Positions 1 through 12,105 of a stretch of 64,000 bases of DNA are shown here, in pieces. How positions within the stretch are numbered: position 1 is the first letter of the stretch; each line of letters begins with the position of its first letter. Origin of the DNA: Stropharia rugosoannulata (lineage: Eukaryota; Basidiomycota; Agaricomycetes; Agaricales; Strophariaceae); NCBI GenBank assembly GCA_028532985.1, contig JANCIK010000011.1, forward strand, positions 1,302,001 to 1,366,000, read 5' to 3'. The notes under the pieces are model-generated. The model was not told the origin of the DNA. It was given only the letters and a program-made list of their open reading frames with translations, and made no database searches. Both the position numbers and the translations under genes were made by a program.

Positions 1-1929
1 AATCCTACCAGCAGCTTTGCGTATATGTTTTCTCTGCCTGGGAGTTTTTCAGACGGTGAATCAATCTGGATGACTATTTTACTTGGAGTGGTATTAACCC
101 AACTAAGCAAAAAACCTATTCTCACTAAGGATCGCTACCTAGTGTACCGAGTTGCCAGCTCCATTGTTCCACTGTGTGGAGAAAATTACATGTACCTCAT
201 TACAACAACCATATGAATATCTTGAATGTTATTATACTTCCGGGGATTGCAAAAGGCGCCTCACGGCATTATTGAAAACCCACTGATCAGCAAATCAAGC
301 TGTACACTGTAGCGCACTATGCATCGCTTTGTACTACAGCCAATCCGTGCATCTATCTCAGTTGCGCACAGGCGTGCTTGTTCTAGTGAGTACATCTTGT
401 CTTTGTGTGAAGCATGATGATTCCTTTATTGGCCAAGTCCCTTGTCTCGACACTGCCCCAATGGGACTTGCAGCAGAAAGTGCATCCCTGTGAGCATTCC
501 GACTAAATAGTACAGGATACTAGTGGAGACCTGTAATTCTCCGCCGTGGGTAGATGCAAGGAAGACGAGATCTATAGTAGTGCGGTGATGCGCAAATCTT
601 TAGTTAACACGGAGCGTATTCGCTCAGCTGCGCAGGCGCGCACAAGCGTGCGACATTCTGCGATAGCCATTCATTTCTTAGTCTTTCAATGACGGACTTT
701 TGCAGAGTTACTACTAAACAAGATAGCTACTAACCAATAATAACCACCACCATTGAATAACCGCATAACAAACTATAGTTTGCCATTTGGGAAACGCTTT
801 ACAGACTTGGCCAAGAGCCGTGGTATTTCTACGACACTGAAATGAGGACATAAGGCGAAGACATTGCTACATCCAGAGATAGATTATTTTACACAGAAGA
901 CTTACGGAAAAAAACTTCAAGGAAAAACCGCATCAAGTTGTCCGACGACCGACGGTTTTCACCGGGCCGGACCAGCGCCTATTTTCTTGTCGGCCCGGGA
1001 AACCTTTGCGATTATCCCAACGTTTAAAGCGAACAGCGTCGAAACAGCGTTCGCCGTTCATACGTATCGCAATCGCACACCAATTGTATATGTATGTACC
1101 GTTCTACACCCGTTCAGTACAACATCGCAACATACAAACCCGCTCGGCTCCGCACCCCCCCAGACGGAGCAAATCGCCTCCAAATGAAAAGGTCCCCGCG
1201 CCCCACAAACGACAGGGTCTACCGCCACCAGAACACCACCCACCTACTATGTAAGTACATATGCATACGGACTCTTCATGAATGATGAATGTTTAATAAA
1301 ACCCAGCAATAATTAACACCATCAACGAAACGAAGTGCATTCAGAAGTTACATAAATTACGGCTTGTTCACATGTCAGGCCTTTCCTGGATTCTATGTAA
1401 TTCCTGGGACTCTATAGTAAGTGTGTATGTACTTATTCAGTTTTTCAATGTCGCCTTCAGCGCACTTTGCAATGATGCAATCTGATGTATAATGTACGTG
1501 TGTATGTATGTCGAATAAACCGGACCTGCGTAGGTAGTCAATATCAAGCGGGAAAATGAATGAAGGGCATATCAGGACAGGCAGATGTCGGCTATGTACA
1601 GTATGTGTGCATGCATCGCGGACTCTGGAATATAATGATAGGACTCGGACTCTCGAATCAAATGATAGAAGGGAGGAGTTGGACCAAGAACAAAGGGAAA
1701 ACAGAGTTAACACAACCCCATGTCGGGGGTACGATTAAATAAGTTATAACGAAGAGAATAAAAACGATAGCACGAATGCAAAAAAACTATAAAAAAGCGA
1801 GGCAAAAGCTGGAAAGCAACGAAAACAACGACGACGAAGAATATTTAGGAGAATTAATGTAGTCAATCGCGTAAGACGGAAACCATATAATAGTTATAGA
1901 GAGAGGAGAGGAGAGAGGTAGAGAAAGCC
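1..1929. other. Intergenic, no gene seen
   Basis: I see no convincing coding region here. Open frames are all under about 110 codons, overlap each other on both strands and show no recognisable domain or splice pattern. The stretch lies downstream of the P450 3' end. The first 1.3 kb is of mixed composition and 1.74-1.92 kb is purine-rich. No tRNA or rRNA signature was found. Confidence 0.6.
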
Positions 1930-4900
1930 TTAAGCAGCATCCGCTTGCTCGATGAGCGACAGCGCCTTGGGACTGCGCGGGCGCATGTCGCACTTGAATG
2001 GACTGGGCATCCTGTGTATCATGGACCCGTCAGAAACTGATCTTCAAGTGATCACAGAAAGTACACCACAAACCTGAAGATGGGATTCTCATACTTGATC
2101 TCGGGTTCAATGACATTGCCGTGCTCATCAACCGCCTTTGAAATGTTTAAAGTGGCCAGAATAGATGCAAGGAGTACCCATTGCGACGAGCCAACGAGGT
2201 GCTGGCCAGGACAGATCCTGCAGACAAGGAAAATCAGCATGATGGGCCCATAGAGCACAGCACCGCAGGACTAACCTCCGGCCAAACCCAAACACATAGT
2301 TAGTCGGGTCCCGTCTCATTTCTTCCTCGGGAGTACAAGGCTCGAGGAACCTCTCCGGTTTGAACGCATCGGGGTCGGGATATAGTTGTTCATTCCGTGT
2401 AATTGCCCTAAAGTGGCAGCGCCCACTCAGTACACGGTGACACTTAAGGATACAAAATGCACGCACCAAACGTTACCGAACACCAGACTTCCCTTCGGAA
2501 TTAGCATGCCATTGTACACATCATCTTCCATCAACCGGTGCGGAAGATCTATGTCAGCGCCACCTCGTTAGCATTTTACACTTCAGACAAATGAGGTGCG
2601 AAGGCTTACTAAGGGGTACGGGACAACCCCATCGCAAACTCTCCTTGTAAAGGGCTTCAACTAAGAGCAGGACGACATTAGGAATAGAGAAAATCAATCA
2701 AAATAAAGACATACCATAGGGTAAATTGGCCCTGTCCTCGAAGTTAGGCAACCGGTCGGTACCAACTACAGCATCGATCTCCGCCTGAGCCCGTGCTTGC
2801 ATCTCGGGATGAAGGAGCATGCAAAGCATGAAACTCAATGTCGTGGTGATAGTCTAAGTGACAAGGCTATCCATCAGTCCCCGGCGGGAACAGACAAAAG
2901 GGAAACATACGGTATCGGCACTGGCTGAATACATTGAATTCGCCGTCCACTTCAGGTCGAACTCAAAGCGCTCCCGATCATTGTCGCTCATGCTCGAGTC
3001 TTCCAAAAGAGTGGAGCAAAATGACGTCTTGTAGTTGCCCGTTTTCTACAAGAAAAAAGTTCATTAAGCTTCCCGGACAGTTGCAACATTATATTAAAAA
3101 GACATACCAAGCTGCTCTTCACGAATTCATACGGCTTATCGACGAATTCTTCCATCTTCTTCTTCCATATCTTCGCATTCCTCTTGAACCCGGCGCCCGG
3201 CGCCCACTCGGGGATGTGCTCCAGCCAGGGAAGCACATCGACTGGCCAAATGCCTCCACCCGAAGCAATCTTTTCGCTCAAGATACCGACACATTCCTCT
3301 GCTTGACGGAGGAATGGGTCCAGCTCAACACTATTCTCACCGGCCTTTGCAGGGACAGGCTGGTACCCGTAGACGACGCTCAGCGTCAGACCACCAGTGT
3401 ACCGCCTGATATGAGCGGTATGGAGAGCAGGTTCCTTGACTAGCGCACGCAGGAAGCTATGCGTGCTGCTTAGCATAAGCGGGTAGTAAGTCGGAATGAC
3501 GGGAATGCCGAAAGCCTTCTGTAGTAGCCTCCGATGCCGGCGAGACTGATCACCATAGGGAGTGAAAGCAACCTGACCAGAAGAGGCGCGTTAGAATCGG
3601 TGACATAAGGAGAGTACATAATTTTGTGATTAAGAACAAGGAAACAAAAAGACCCCCCCGCTCCGATCTTGCCACCCATAATGAAATGTCAAGTTATAAA
3701 TGGGTAATTAAGACCTTCTATGCAGTCCCACCGGATGATAGAACCACCAAGAAAGGGAAATAGAGAAGCGCATCCATATGCTTACGAACCCATTTTAAGA
3801 CTGTTTATGCACAGCAGGCACGTCGATCGCGGGTCAGAGGTAGCTCCGGTCGAGGCGTACAACGTGCCAGAGGGTTCAAAGCTACAGAGCCAGAGGAATG
3901 ACAGGGGGTTTGGCAGGAGAAAAGCAAGTTTGAAAGGCAGTCCAATAGAAAGGTATGTTAAGCTAATGGCATGAGCTAGAAGTAAACCTAGCAAATCCAT
4001 GCTTAGAAAGCACAGCACGTTCAAAAGAAAAATACAATACATGGAAGAAGCGAAAATGAATGAAAATTAGCAAGGAAACTCACCATGTTTTTGCATCCGC
4101 ATCTATCGGAGGGTAGATCAAGACAGTCGGGGAAGCGTGCCGAAATATCGAAGAGCAATCAAGTGGGTATATGCGCATCGGCGGTGTGATAAGGTGATTC
4201 ATCATCCATGTAGATACGTGCGAGAGTAAGATGGGGCCAAAAAAGAAGTTCATCAGTAACATAATCGAGCGGTGGTTGATCATATGCAAGTTAAACGGAA
4301 CCGCGCAATCAGAATGCACAGTGCAAGTACTGTATGCACGGCGCACGCTGATCATACTGGGGCACCTTTTCGCATAGAACGAAAATGTAGTGAGCTAGAG
4401 CGATTGACGCTGCCATCTGCCACCGGGATGATGTAGCCAAAGACCAAGTATATGCTATCGGAAGTCCGGAGCATACACGCGAACTAAAAGCGCAGACGAA
4501 TATATGCGCGTCTAGACTTGTGGGCGATAACGCAAATCGACGTATCGTGGAGGTACGCAGATTCCAAAGCAAGTTTATACAGATGAAACCACTTACAGCT
4601 CACCGGCCATACGGAGACTCGGCTTGTCCGAATATATCGACCCGCGTTTGTCAAGGAGGTCGAGCGCAGCTTCAGGGCTATTGAGGAAGACGAGGGGTAT
4701 GCCGAATACGTGCAGATATACGACATCGCCTGAGAACTTGTGTCAGTTACGTCCATAGATAAGTCACGGTAGAGAAAAACGAGCGCATATAGCCACTCCG
4801 GAGCGCGCATATGAACGCGTGAAATGTTCCCCGCCACGGAGCGGCGTGGGTGCGGTCCCAGCTCCCTTGTAGAAGGAAGGATTTGCCACCCACCGTATTC

Positions 4901-5089
4901 TTTCGCCCACCTGGCCGCGGGCAGCCACAGTTCCTTCGCAGTCAAGTCGCGTACGTTGCCGAGGAGGGGAACGGGCTTGGGCCCTGGTGGATACGGAGCG
5001 ACTAGGGTTTTTCGCTTTGACTTGAGGAGGAGATAGGTGATGAGGACGACGAAGGCGCCGCTGACGAGGGCGAGTGGGGTGGAGGGCAT
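1930..5089 (-). CDS. Cytochrome P450 monooxygenase (OrdA-like), multi-exon
   Basis: A membrane-anchored P450 haem-thiolate monooxygenase. The start at 5089 gives an N-terminal hydrophobic anchor ([17 protein letters not shown]) followed by the proline hinge [12 protein letters not shown]. Exon reading then gives [35 protein letters not shown], an I-helix region (SMYSASADT), the ExxR helix KESLRW, the PERF motif (FKPERFLEP) and the haem-binding motif FGFGRRICPG, whose Cys is the iron ligand. The C-terminus ends [17 protein letters not shown]. About nine or ten exons join without a stop. Two introns near 3573-4083 and 4103-4596 are about 0.5 kb each, large for this genome, and enclose a 19-nt microexon at 4084-4102 (CGCKNM). 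The family resembles fungal proteins annotated as O-methylsterigmatocystin oxidoreductase, but the substrate cannot be told from sequence. Probably functional. Confidence 0.9.
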
Positions 5090-8000
5090 GGTGGTGGGGA
5101 GAGAGAAGTAGGGGGGCGGGGAATTTAAGGAGGGACCAGCGACGTGCAAAGTCGAGCGGTGGGCGCGTGATTGAAAAGAGGAGATGATATAGGCAGAGAG
5201 CGTGCGGCCAAGGCAGACCTGGAAGACCCTTTTTCTGTCATCTCATTAAATTTTCGCTTCTACCAAACGCAGAAAAGAAGCATCAGACGAGAAGGCAGAG
5301 TTAAGCGGTGATCCAATTTCAACTCTCCAGTTACCATACCGGGAAGGCTGCGCCCGTCGCAATGGCCACGCTTGCGCTCTGCCGTTATCTGTCCTCCAGC
5401 CTTCCCTGCACCATCCACGGTCCTCCTACGCCTAAGCTCCCGCTGCGACACTATCGCTACAGCCCTATAGTGACTGTCACCGCACCAGGCTATTGCATAG
5501 CAACTCGCAGCGACAGGAAAGACTCTTGAACAGATACGTACGGAGTAATCATCATCGTGCATGAACAAAAATAGATATTTGCGTATGACGGCGGACGCTA
5601 TGTAAATGGAAAGGTACCGAACGCTCCGTACTGACATACCGCTTACGGAATGGATTGCTCAGCGACTCGAACGGATTCCTGTAGGCGTTGCGCTGCAGAG
5701 AACCATCCCCAAGTAGAAAACAAATAATCACTTGTAGTTCGGTTAATGGGCAGCTGTAGGAAGTTGCACATTGGCTGCATATCTATTCAAATCAAAACAT
5801 TCAAGCCGGTGCATGTGCCATCATGATACGCTCTGAGATACCATGCAACCACGCCGGGCATCTATCACTCATGTGTCATTTCAACACCAAGTACTCCAAA
5901 CATTCTGGGTTCAGCCAGCCCTCAACCTGCTGAACGGGCTGTTCCCAGACTCGAATGATCGCCGTTTTGCAGTCTCTCAAGTCTGAACAGGCCTGCGGGA
6001 ATAGCGTGAAACATATCACGCGCACCCCGGCTTTCTTAGAAAGTCAAACACAAACTTACTTTGGTGCGCGCCTATACGCCTGCCCTGCTCTCTTCCCTGA
6101 ATACTCCTACGGAACCCGGATACTGAAATCTTTTACTAGAACTTTGAAGTCGTTTTAAATTCTACTACATGATGCAAAGAAAGCACTTTTCGTGCTTGCT
6201 TTAACTTGAACTTCTCAGCAATTCGTCGAGCCAAGTTGGCAAATCATCATCGTAACATGCATATGTTTGCGTCGGGCGGACCGGCCCCACACGCACGCGA
6301 AGCGCTTGGTCGCGACTCAGGGACGCGCGCTGACAGCGTAAGTAACCATCAACGCTTACGCGTCCGCCAGCGCCATTTGGATTAGCGCCCACCAACCCAT
6401 ACAGCTCACGGGCGCGGCGACCGGGAGCCTCGCTGAGGGCAGAGACAAACGCCAGCAAAGCGTAGGGATAGCGCGGCGCGCGCCGTTTTAACCCTGCTTG
6501 TCCCACCCACCATGGTCGAGTTTCGTGCAGCTGATGCGCTGCCGAGGTAAAGCAAGCCCAAAGACGATGCGAAAGCCCAAAGACGTCAACGCCTACGAGC
6601 ATCGAGCGGCTCCCGAGCGGCATCACCCTCATATGCACATATACAGCTCGTCAGCGCCGCCGCCGCCGCAATATATGTGCGCCTTTGCGCTTCTGCTTAC
6701 GACTTGCCGTGTATTGCGAGTGACATCCAGGCAGCGCGATTTTCTCGGATTTTGCAGATTTTCGGTCGCAATCGGATGACGTTGAACTTGCACAGAGCGG
6801 GTAAAGGACGAATAAGTCGCAAACTCGTGGCTGATCATTCGGTATTTGCTGTCGTCCAACCTTGGGGTAATTTGCGGTGAGTACTACTTGGTTTGCAGAG
6901 GCTCCCTAACGTGCCATCTTTTGATTAGCATCTCCAGTGCATCTCACTATTCACGGACATGGCCATCATGTAAGTACAGTACCTTCCAAGTTTCGCAAGG
7001 CTCGTCAAATCATCTCCAGCCCAATTAGCTGGCACTCGTGTCTTCAGCCTCCACTTCCCGAGTCTTCCCGGAGATCAGAAGCACCCTCGAAGAATCCCAA
7101 GGGGCTCACTAAGCTCTAGCTGCGTAGCATACGCGCACTTAGACTTGTCGAGATAAAGAGGCCCTGATTTACTCTGCGTTTAGCTATGGTTAAATTTAAG
7201 GACTGGCTAGATTATGTTCCACCGGAAAGAGTTCTAAAGAGCTGCTTCTACGCGAATCGACCATTAACTCGGTCGTTCTTTTCTTTCCTATATTTCCGTT
7301 GAGCTGGCAGTGACTTTAGTCGACTAACCTCCGACCGCTTGTGCGTGCTTACGCGTTGGCAAGTTTTTGGGGCAAGTTCGACTGTGGTTTAACTTCAGTT
7401 TAACGGTTATTTAACGATTAATGTGAACACAAAGCGGAGTCTTGGCGGAGTCTGTTTGATAAGATAAGATGTACAAACTTCGTAAGGGCAACACCAACTT
7501 CACTTGCACGCTGAAAACAACGATCCGATATCCAGTGCACTTGCATACATCTTAATAGTACGACAGAGTATAACCAGGACCGTCCGCCATTCAAACCAAG
7601 CAGCTATATTTTTTACACAAGCCACCGGCGTGCGTGGTGAGCGCAAGCAACAAACAAGTAATTAGGAATACTTACTACTACATCAGAAAAAAGTGGAAAG
7701 ATTGATTTCACAATTCAACTCCGACATCACGATGGCCATGTTTTTTCAAGTTGCATGCCCTTATGGGGCTCTTGGCATGACGAATATCTACTATTATTAC
7801 ACGAGATTGTAAGTACATGTAATATAGTCCATTTATGTTGTTTTATAGTACATGACCTGGCATAAAAAGATAAATCATATGTAACGATTTCAGGAGTGTG
7901 AAAACTTTCGTACTATATTACTTGTGAAAATACTACATTAAAATCATTAGGCTAGAAGGTAATGTGTTTATAGTGTAGTATGATTAGTCTATGAAAGATT

Positions 8001-8676
8001 AAGCACCGAAGGATGTTTTATGGTAAAGCTAATAGCTGCTCAGTGTTTTAGTAATTAAGTAGCGCATTGCAAACTCATAACGGTATTTCAAGTCTTTTTA
8101 CAATTTTGGTAGAATAATGATTGTGAGCGTGAATATGTTTTCATATACAGATATTCAAATATACTTTAAGGAAACTTGTGACGCTGAAAGGACGGTCTTT
8201 GCCATCAACGACCTGTAAAAATTAATTGGTACCACGGTCACTGACGGGGAATATACAACTCACTATTTCTGCCTGCCTTTATACACCAAGATTGCTTTAT
8301 TATCGTTCTTGATGAGCTTGCTGTACTGATTTCCTCTCATGGCAAAGAAACGAATGGCTGAAAGGGTCCTAAGAATGGCATAATAAGTAAGATACTATGA
8401 CATCCAAAACTACATGTCCAGGCTTACAAAATTAAGAGCAGCTGTCATTGAAAGATGATTAATCAGAGAGGTACAGAATCCTTGAAAATCAATTAACTTA
8501 CTATAATACGACTAGCTGCCATGTTTTTCAGATGGTATGAAGGTTGTTGATGTTGCTGATGTGGTTGGTTGAAGTTCAAAATGGTGGGTGAAAATATTGA
8601 TATTGCTTGGATGAGTAACTAAACAATCAACTACATATGTTGCCTCAACGACACCAAACAGAACGTCGTCCCCCTC
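5090..8676. other. Intergenic, no gene supported
   Basis: About 3.6 kb without a supportable gene. It starts with the P450 5' region. The largest open frame (145 codons, minus, 6201-6638) is in a GC-rich patch, has no recognisable domain, and I treat it as chance. From about 7.1 kb the sequence becomes AT-rich and non-coding. An 18-nt string containing GATAAGATAAGATG at 7455-7472 recurs at 53618-53635. Just before the satellite, 8.52-8.62 kb is a low-complexity TTGATGTTG-type stretch. Confidence 0.55.
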
Positions 8677-10730
8677 TTTGGCACCTGCAACAGCGAACCC
8701 CCGTCCAGGACGGACGGGGGCGTACCCCAGCACGCTCTTCTGCGTGCTGGGGTGCTCTTGGGACATCCTGCGGCCACCGAAGCAACCGCAGGACTCGGAG
8801 GGGCGGGGTCGACGTTCCGCCCCTCCTCCGTCTTCCTGGCACCGGCAACGGCGAACCCCCGTCCAGGACGGACGGGGGCGCACCCCAGCACGCAGAAGAG
8901 CGTGCTGGGGTGCTGTGGCACGTCCTGCGGCCTCCGAATCAGCCGCAGGACGCGTGTGGGCGGGGGCAATGCCCCGCCCCTCCTCCTCCCCCTTCCTGGC
9001 ACCCGAGAAGACGAACCCCCGTCCGTCCTGGACGGGGGCGCACCCCAGCACGCAGAAGCGCGTGCTGGGGTGCTTTGGCGCGTCCTGCGGCCTCCGAATG
9101 GGCCGCAGGACGCGTGTGGGCGGGGGCAATGCCCCGCCCCGGCTCCTCCCTGGGACCCGCGGCTCGTCGAGCGGCGCGCGGCTGGCGTACAAGGGCACCC
9201 CAGCACGTGTTTCCTGCGTGCTGGGATGCTGTGGCACGTCCTGCGGCCTCCCAAACGGCCGCAGGACGTGTCTGGGCGGGGTCAACGCCCCGCCCCTCCT
9301 CCTCCCCCCCTTCCTGGCACCGGCGACAGCGAACCCCCGTCCAGGACGGACGGGGGCGCACCCCAGCACGCAGAAGAGCGTGCTGGGGTGCTGTGGCACG
9401 TCCTGCGGCCTCCAAATCAGCTGCAGGACGCGTGTGGGCGGGGGCAATGCCCCGCCCCTCCTCCCCCCCTACCTGGCACCGGCGACAGCGAACCCCCGTC
9501 CGTCATGGACAGGGGCGCACCCCAGCACGAGTTTCCTGCATGCTGGGGTGCTTTGGCACGTCCTGCGGCCTCCGAATGGGCCGCAGGACGCGTGTGGGCG
9601 GGGGCAATGCCCCGCCCCGGCTCCTCCCTGGGACCCGCAGCTCGTCGAGCGGCGCGCGGCTGGCGTACAAGGGCACCCCAGCACGCGTTTCCTGTGTGCT
9701 GGGGTGTGTTGGCACGTCCTGCGGCCGTTTGGGATGCCGCAGGACGCGTGTGGGCGGGGGCAATGCCCCGCCCCTCCTCCCCCCCTACCTGGCACCGGCG
9801 ACAGCGAACCCCCGTCCGTCATGGACAGGGGCGCACCCCAGCACGAGTTTCCTGCATGCTGGGGTGCTTTGGCACGTCCTGCGGCCTCCGAATGGGCCGC
9901 AGGACGCGTGTGGGCGGGGGCAATGCCCCGCCCCGGCTCCTCCCTGGGACCCGCAGCTCGTCGAGCGGCGCGCGGCTGGCGTACAAGGGCACCCCAGCAC
10001 GCGTTTCCTGTGTGCTGGGGTGTGTTGGCACGTCCTGCGGCCGTTTGGGATGCCGCAGGACGCGTGTGGGCGGGGTCAACGCCCCGCCCCTTCTCCTCCC
10101 CCTTCCTGGCACCCGAGACGGCGAACCCCCGTCTGTCCTGGACGGGGGCGCACCCTAGCACGCAGAAGAGCGTGCTGGGGTGCTTTGGCACGTCCTGCGG
10201 CCTCCGAATGGGCCGCAGGACGCATGTGGGCGGGGGCAATGCCCCGCCCCGGCTCATCCCTGGGACGTGCGGCGCGTCGAGCGGCGCGCCGTTGGGGTAC
10301 AAGTGCACCCCAGCACGCGTTTCCTGCGTGCTGGGGTGCTGTGGCGCGTCCTGCAGCCTCCGAATGGGCCGCAGGACGCGTGTGGGCGGGGTCAACGCCC
10401 CGCCCCTCCTCCTCCCCCTTCCTGGCACCCGAGAAGACGAACCCCTGTCCGTCATGGACGGGGGCGCACCCCAGCACGCAGAAGCGCATGCTGGGGTGCT
10501 TTGGCGCGTCCTGCGGCCTCCGAATGGGCCGCAGGACACGTGTGGGCGGGGGCAATGCCCCGCCCCGGCTCCTCCCCGGGACCCGCGGCTCGTCGAGCGG
10601 CGCGCGGCTGGCGTACAAGGGCACCCCAGCACGCGTTTCCTGCGTACTGGGGTGTGTTAGCACGTCCTGCGGCCGTTTGGGTACAAGGGCACCCCAGCAT
10701 GCGTTTCATGCGTGCTGGGGTGCTTTGCTT
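8677..10730. repeat. GC-rich satellite of about 13 hairpin-bearing units of about 160 bp
   Basis: A tandem array with period about 156-165 bp. Each unit strings together several inverted repeats. One is CCCCCGTCC...GGACGGGGG (in about half the units). The others are CACCCCAGCACGC...GCGTGCTGGGGTG, CGTCCTGCGGC...GCCGCAGGACG and GGGCGGGG...CCCCGCCC. The CCTGCGG...CCGCAGG hairpin occurs near 8767, 8921, 9083, 9238, 9399, 9560, 9716, 9874, 10030, 10191, 10348 and 10509, with a truncated copy near 10664. Two unit types alternate: one with the CCCCCGTCC hairpin, one with a CTCGTCGAGCGGCGCGCGGC spacer. Open frames of up to 738 codons run through it on both strands only because the repeat lacks stop triplets. 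I do not regard them as genes. Confidence 0.95.
9424..10073 (+). repeat. 316-bp higher-order repeat, two near-identical copies
   Basis: Within the satellite, the segment beginning near 9424 recurs with an offset of 316 bp (compare the CCTACCTGGCACCGG blocks at 9469 and 9785). Each copy holds one unit of each alternating type. By eye the copies show no difference over roughly 300 bp, whereas other units differ from each other at many sites, so this duplication is recent. Confidence 0.8.
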
Positions 10731-11159
10731 CTCAGCCGTGCTCCAGAACTTGGAAGAAGTCAGCTGGCATCAACGATTATTTATTTTTTCAATACAAAAT
10801 ATTACCATGATGTATGCAGTAGGAACCCGACTAGTTCTTCGCCACTTCACTGAAGAATGCGAATCTGTGGTTCTGAAGCTCGTTGACGATGTCGTCTTTC
10901 GCTTCAGCCTCTAGGCACGCTGACAAAATAAGCGTAAGACTTTATTATCCTGAGAAACTGTCAAGGTTCTACTTGGACCACAAGAGAACCCGTCTCGTGA
11001 TAGGCCAGCAACGTACACTTCCCTTTCAGTGATTTACTGACACTGTAAATTAATTAGACTGCAAGACAAAGGTGGTATATAACGGGATGCATACTAAGTT
11101 AAAATAGGCGGCGCAGGCGGGGTCCAAGAGAGCTCCATAATTGTTACAAGCATTATCAA
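10731..11159. other. Non-coding flank between satellite and Pumilio fragment
   Basis: The sequence leaves the GC-rich array abruptly near 10730 and becomes ordinary or AT-rich. I see no domain, RNA gene or repeat in it. Confidence 0.5.
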
Positions 11160-11368
11160 CTAGTTATTTCGAAGTGAAGCTATATGACATACCTTACTCC
11201 AAATATGTGAAGCATGTTTGTTCACCAGCGACTGTGCGGGGTCCCCAAAGAGTAACTCCAACACTATAAGGAGTCGGATATCCTCTTCGCAGTCAAGCGC
11301 TTTCTGAAGGACATGGCAGCCGTAGCAATTTGTTGCCAAGTCCACGATACGTCCCCTAATGAAAGTAC
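11160..11368 (-). pseudogene. Orphan Pumilio (PUF) repeat exon fragment
   Basis: The minus-strand translation contains VDLATNCYGCHVLQKALDCE and GDPAQSLVNKHASHIWSK. This is the helix pattern of a PUF RNA-binding repeat as found in fungal Pumilio-family proteins, including the core 'YGCHVLQKALD'. It is preceded by a possible acceptor (TTTCATTAG) and followed by a good donor (AAG|GTATGT), so it looks like one intact exon. No neighbouring exons encoding other PUF repeats are visible on either side, where a real gene needs about eight repeats. It is therefore probably a captured or stranded exon rather than a working gene. Confidence 0.65.
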
Positions 11369-11494
11369 TAATGAAAGTAAATAATTGTTAGGATGTAGGA
11401 CTATTGATGTAGTAAAGCGATGGTACCTCGTACAAGAGACTATTTTCCGTCTTTCTTCTGCAGTCGATGCTGCTTCTAAGCACCATTATACTGC

Positions 11495-11578
11495 CCTGCC
11501 CCTCCTGCTCCTTGGCACCTGCGGCGCGTCAAACGGAGCATCAGCCGGGTACAAGAGCACCCCAGCACGCAGAAGCGT
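11495..11578 (+). repeat. Decayed solo copy of the GC-rich satellite unit
   Basis: The text contains CCCTGCCCCTCCTGCTCCTT, then GGCACCTGCGGCGCGTC, GGGTACAAGAGCACCCCAGC and ACGCAGAAGCG. This matches the order of elements in the array at 8677-10730, but the inverted halves are lost. It lies about 0.8 kb from the array. Confidence 0.75.
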
Positions 11579-11599
11579 TGGCGCTAGTGCAGTTTAATA

Positions 11600-12105
11600 C
11601 GCTACCTCTACACCTTCCTCATCCTCGTATGCAGGTTGCCGGTCGGTGAACGCATGGCACTGTTTCTTTCTCGACTATATTACAATCTGGAATGAGTGAT
11701 GTCACCACTTCTTAAGTTAACATTGAGACCAACCTTACATGACCTCTTGCTTGGATCCACAAAATACTTACTAGAAAGGTTTAATACTAGAAGTTAATGG
11801 CAACATCAGTCTATGATTCGTAAAAATGGAATAAAACTATAACTTTGTTGATGTAGAAAATATGTATGCACATAAGACATTGTTCAAATAGGTAAGTCAA
11901 CGTACATTTCCTTCAGTCCATAATCTTTTCACGAAGGGTCTGTTATAGCACGTAAATGGATCAGATAATTGTGGAGATGCAACATGATGTTTCGAACAAC
12001 GCAGAGGGTGACCAGATAAGAATTCCAATAGTCTGTACCTAGATGCTGGATTTTTTTGTAAATGTAGCGGTATCAATGAAAGGGCATACATTAAATCTCC
12101 CGTCT
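11600..12105. other. Non-coding, 3' of the JmjC gene
   Basis: AT-rich intergenic DNA without a supportable gene. It includes the presumed 3' UTR of the minus-strand JmjC gene. Confidence 0.45.

Noticed and set aside
6201..6638. 145-codon minus-strand frame in a GC-rich patch
   Set aside because: No recognisable motif, no splice context, and GC-rich DNA makes such frames likely by chance.
8637..10853. Open frame of 738 codons (and others) across the GC-rich array as a real gene
   Set aside because: The translation is periodic, equally open in other frames and on the other strand, shows no domain, and follows the repeat unit exactly.
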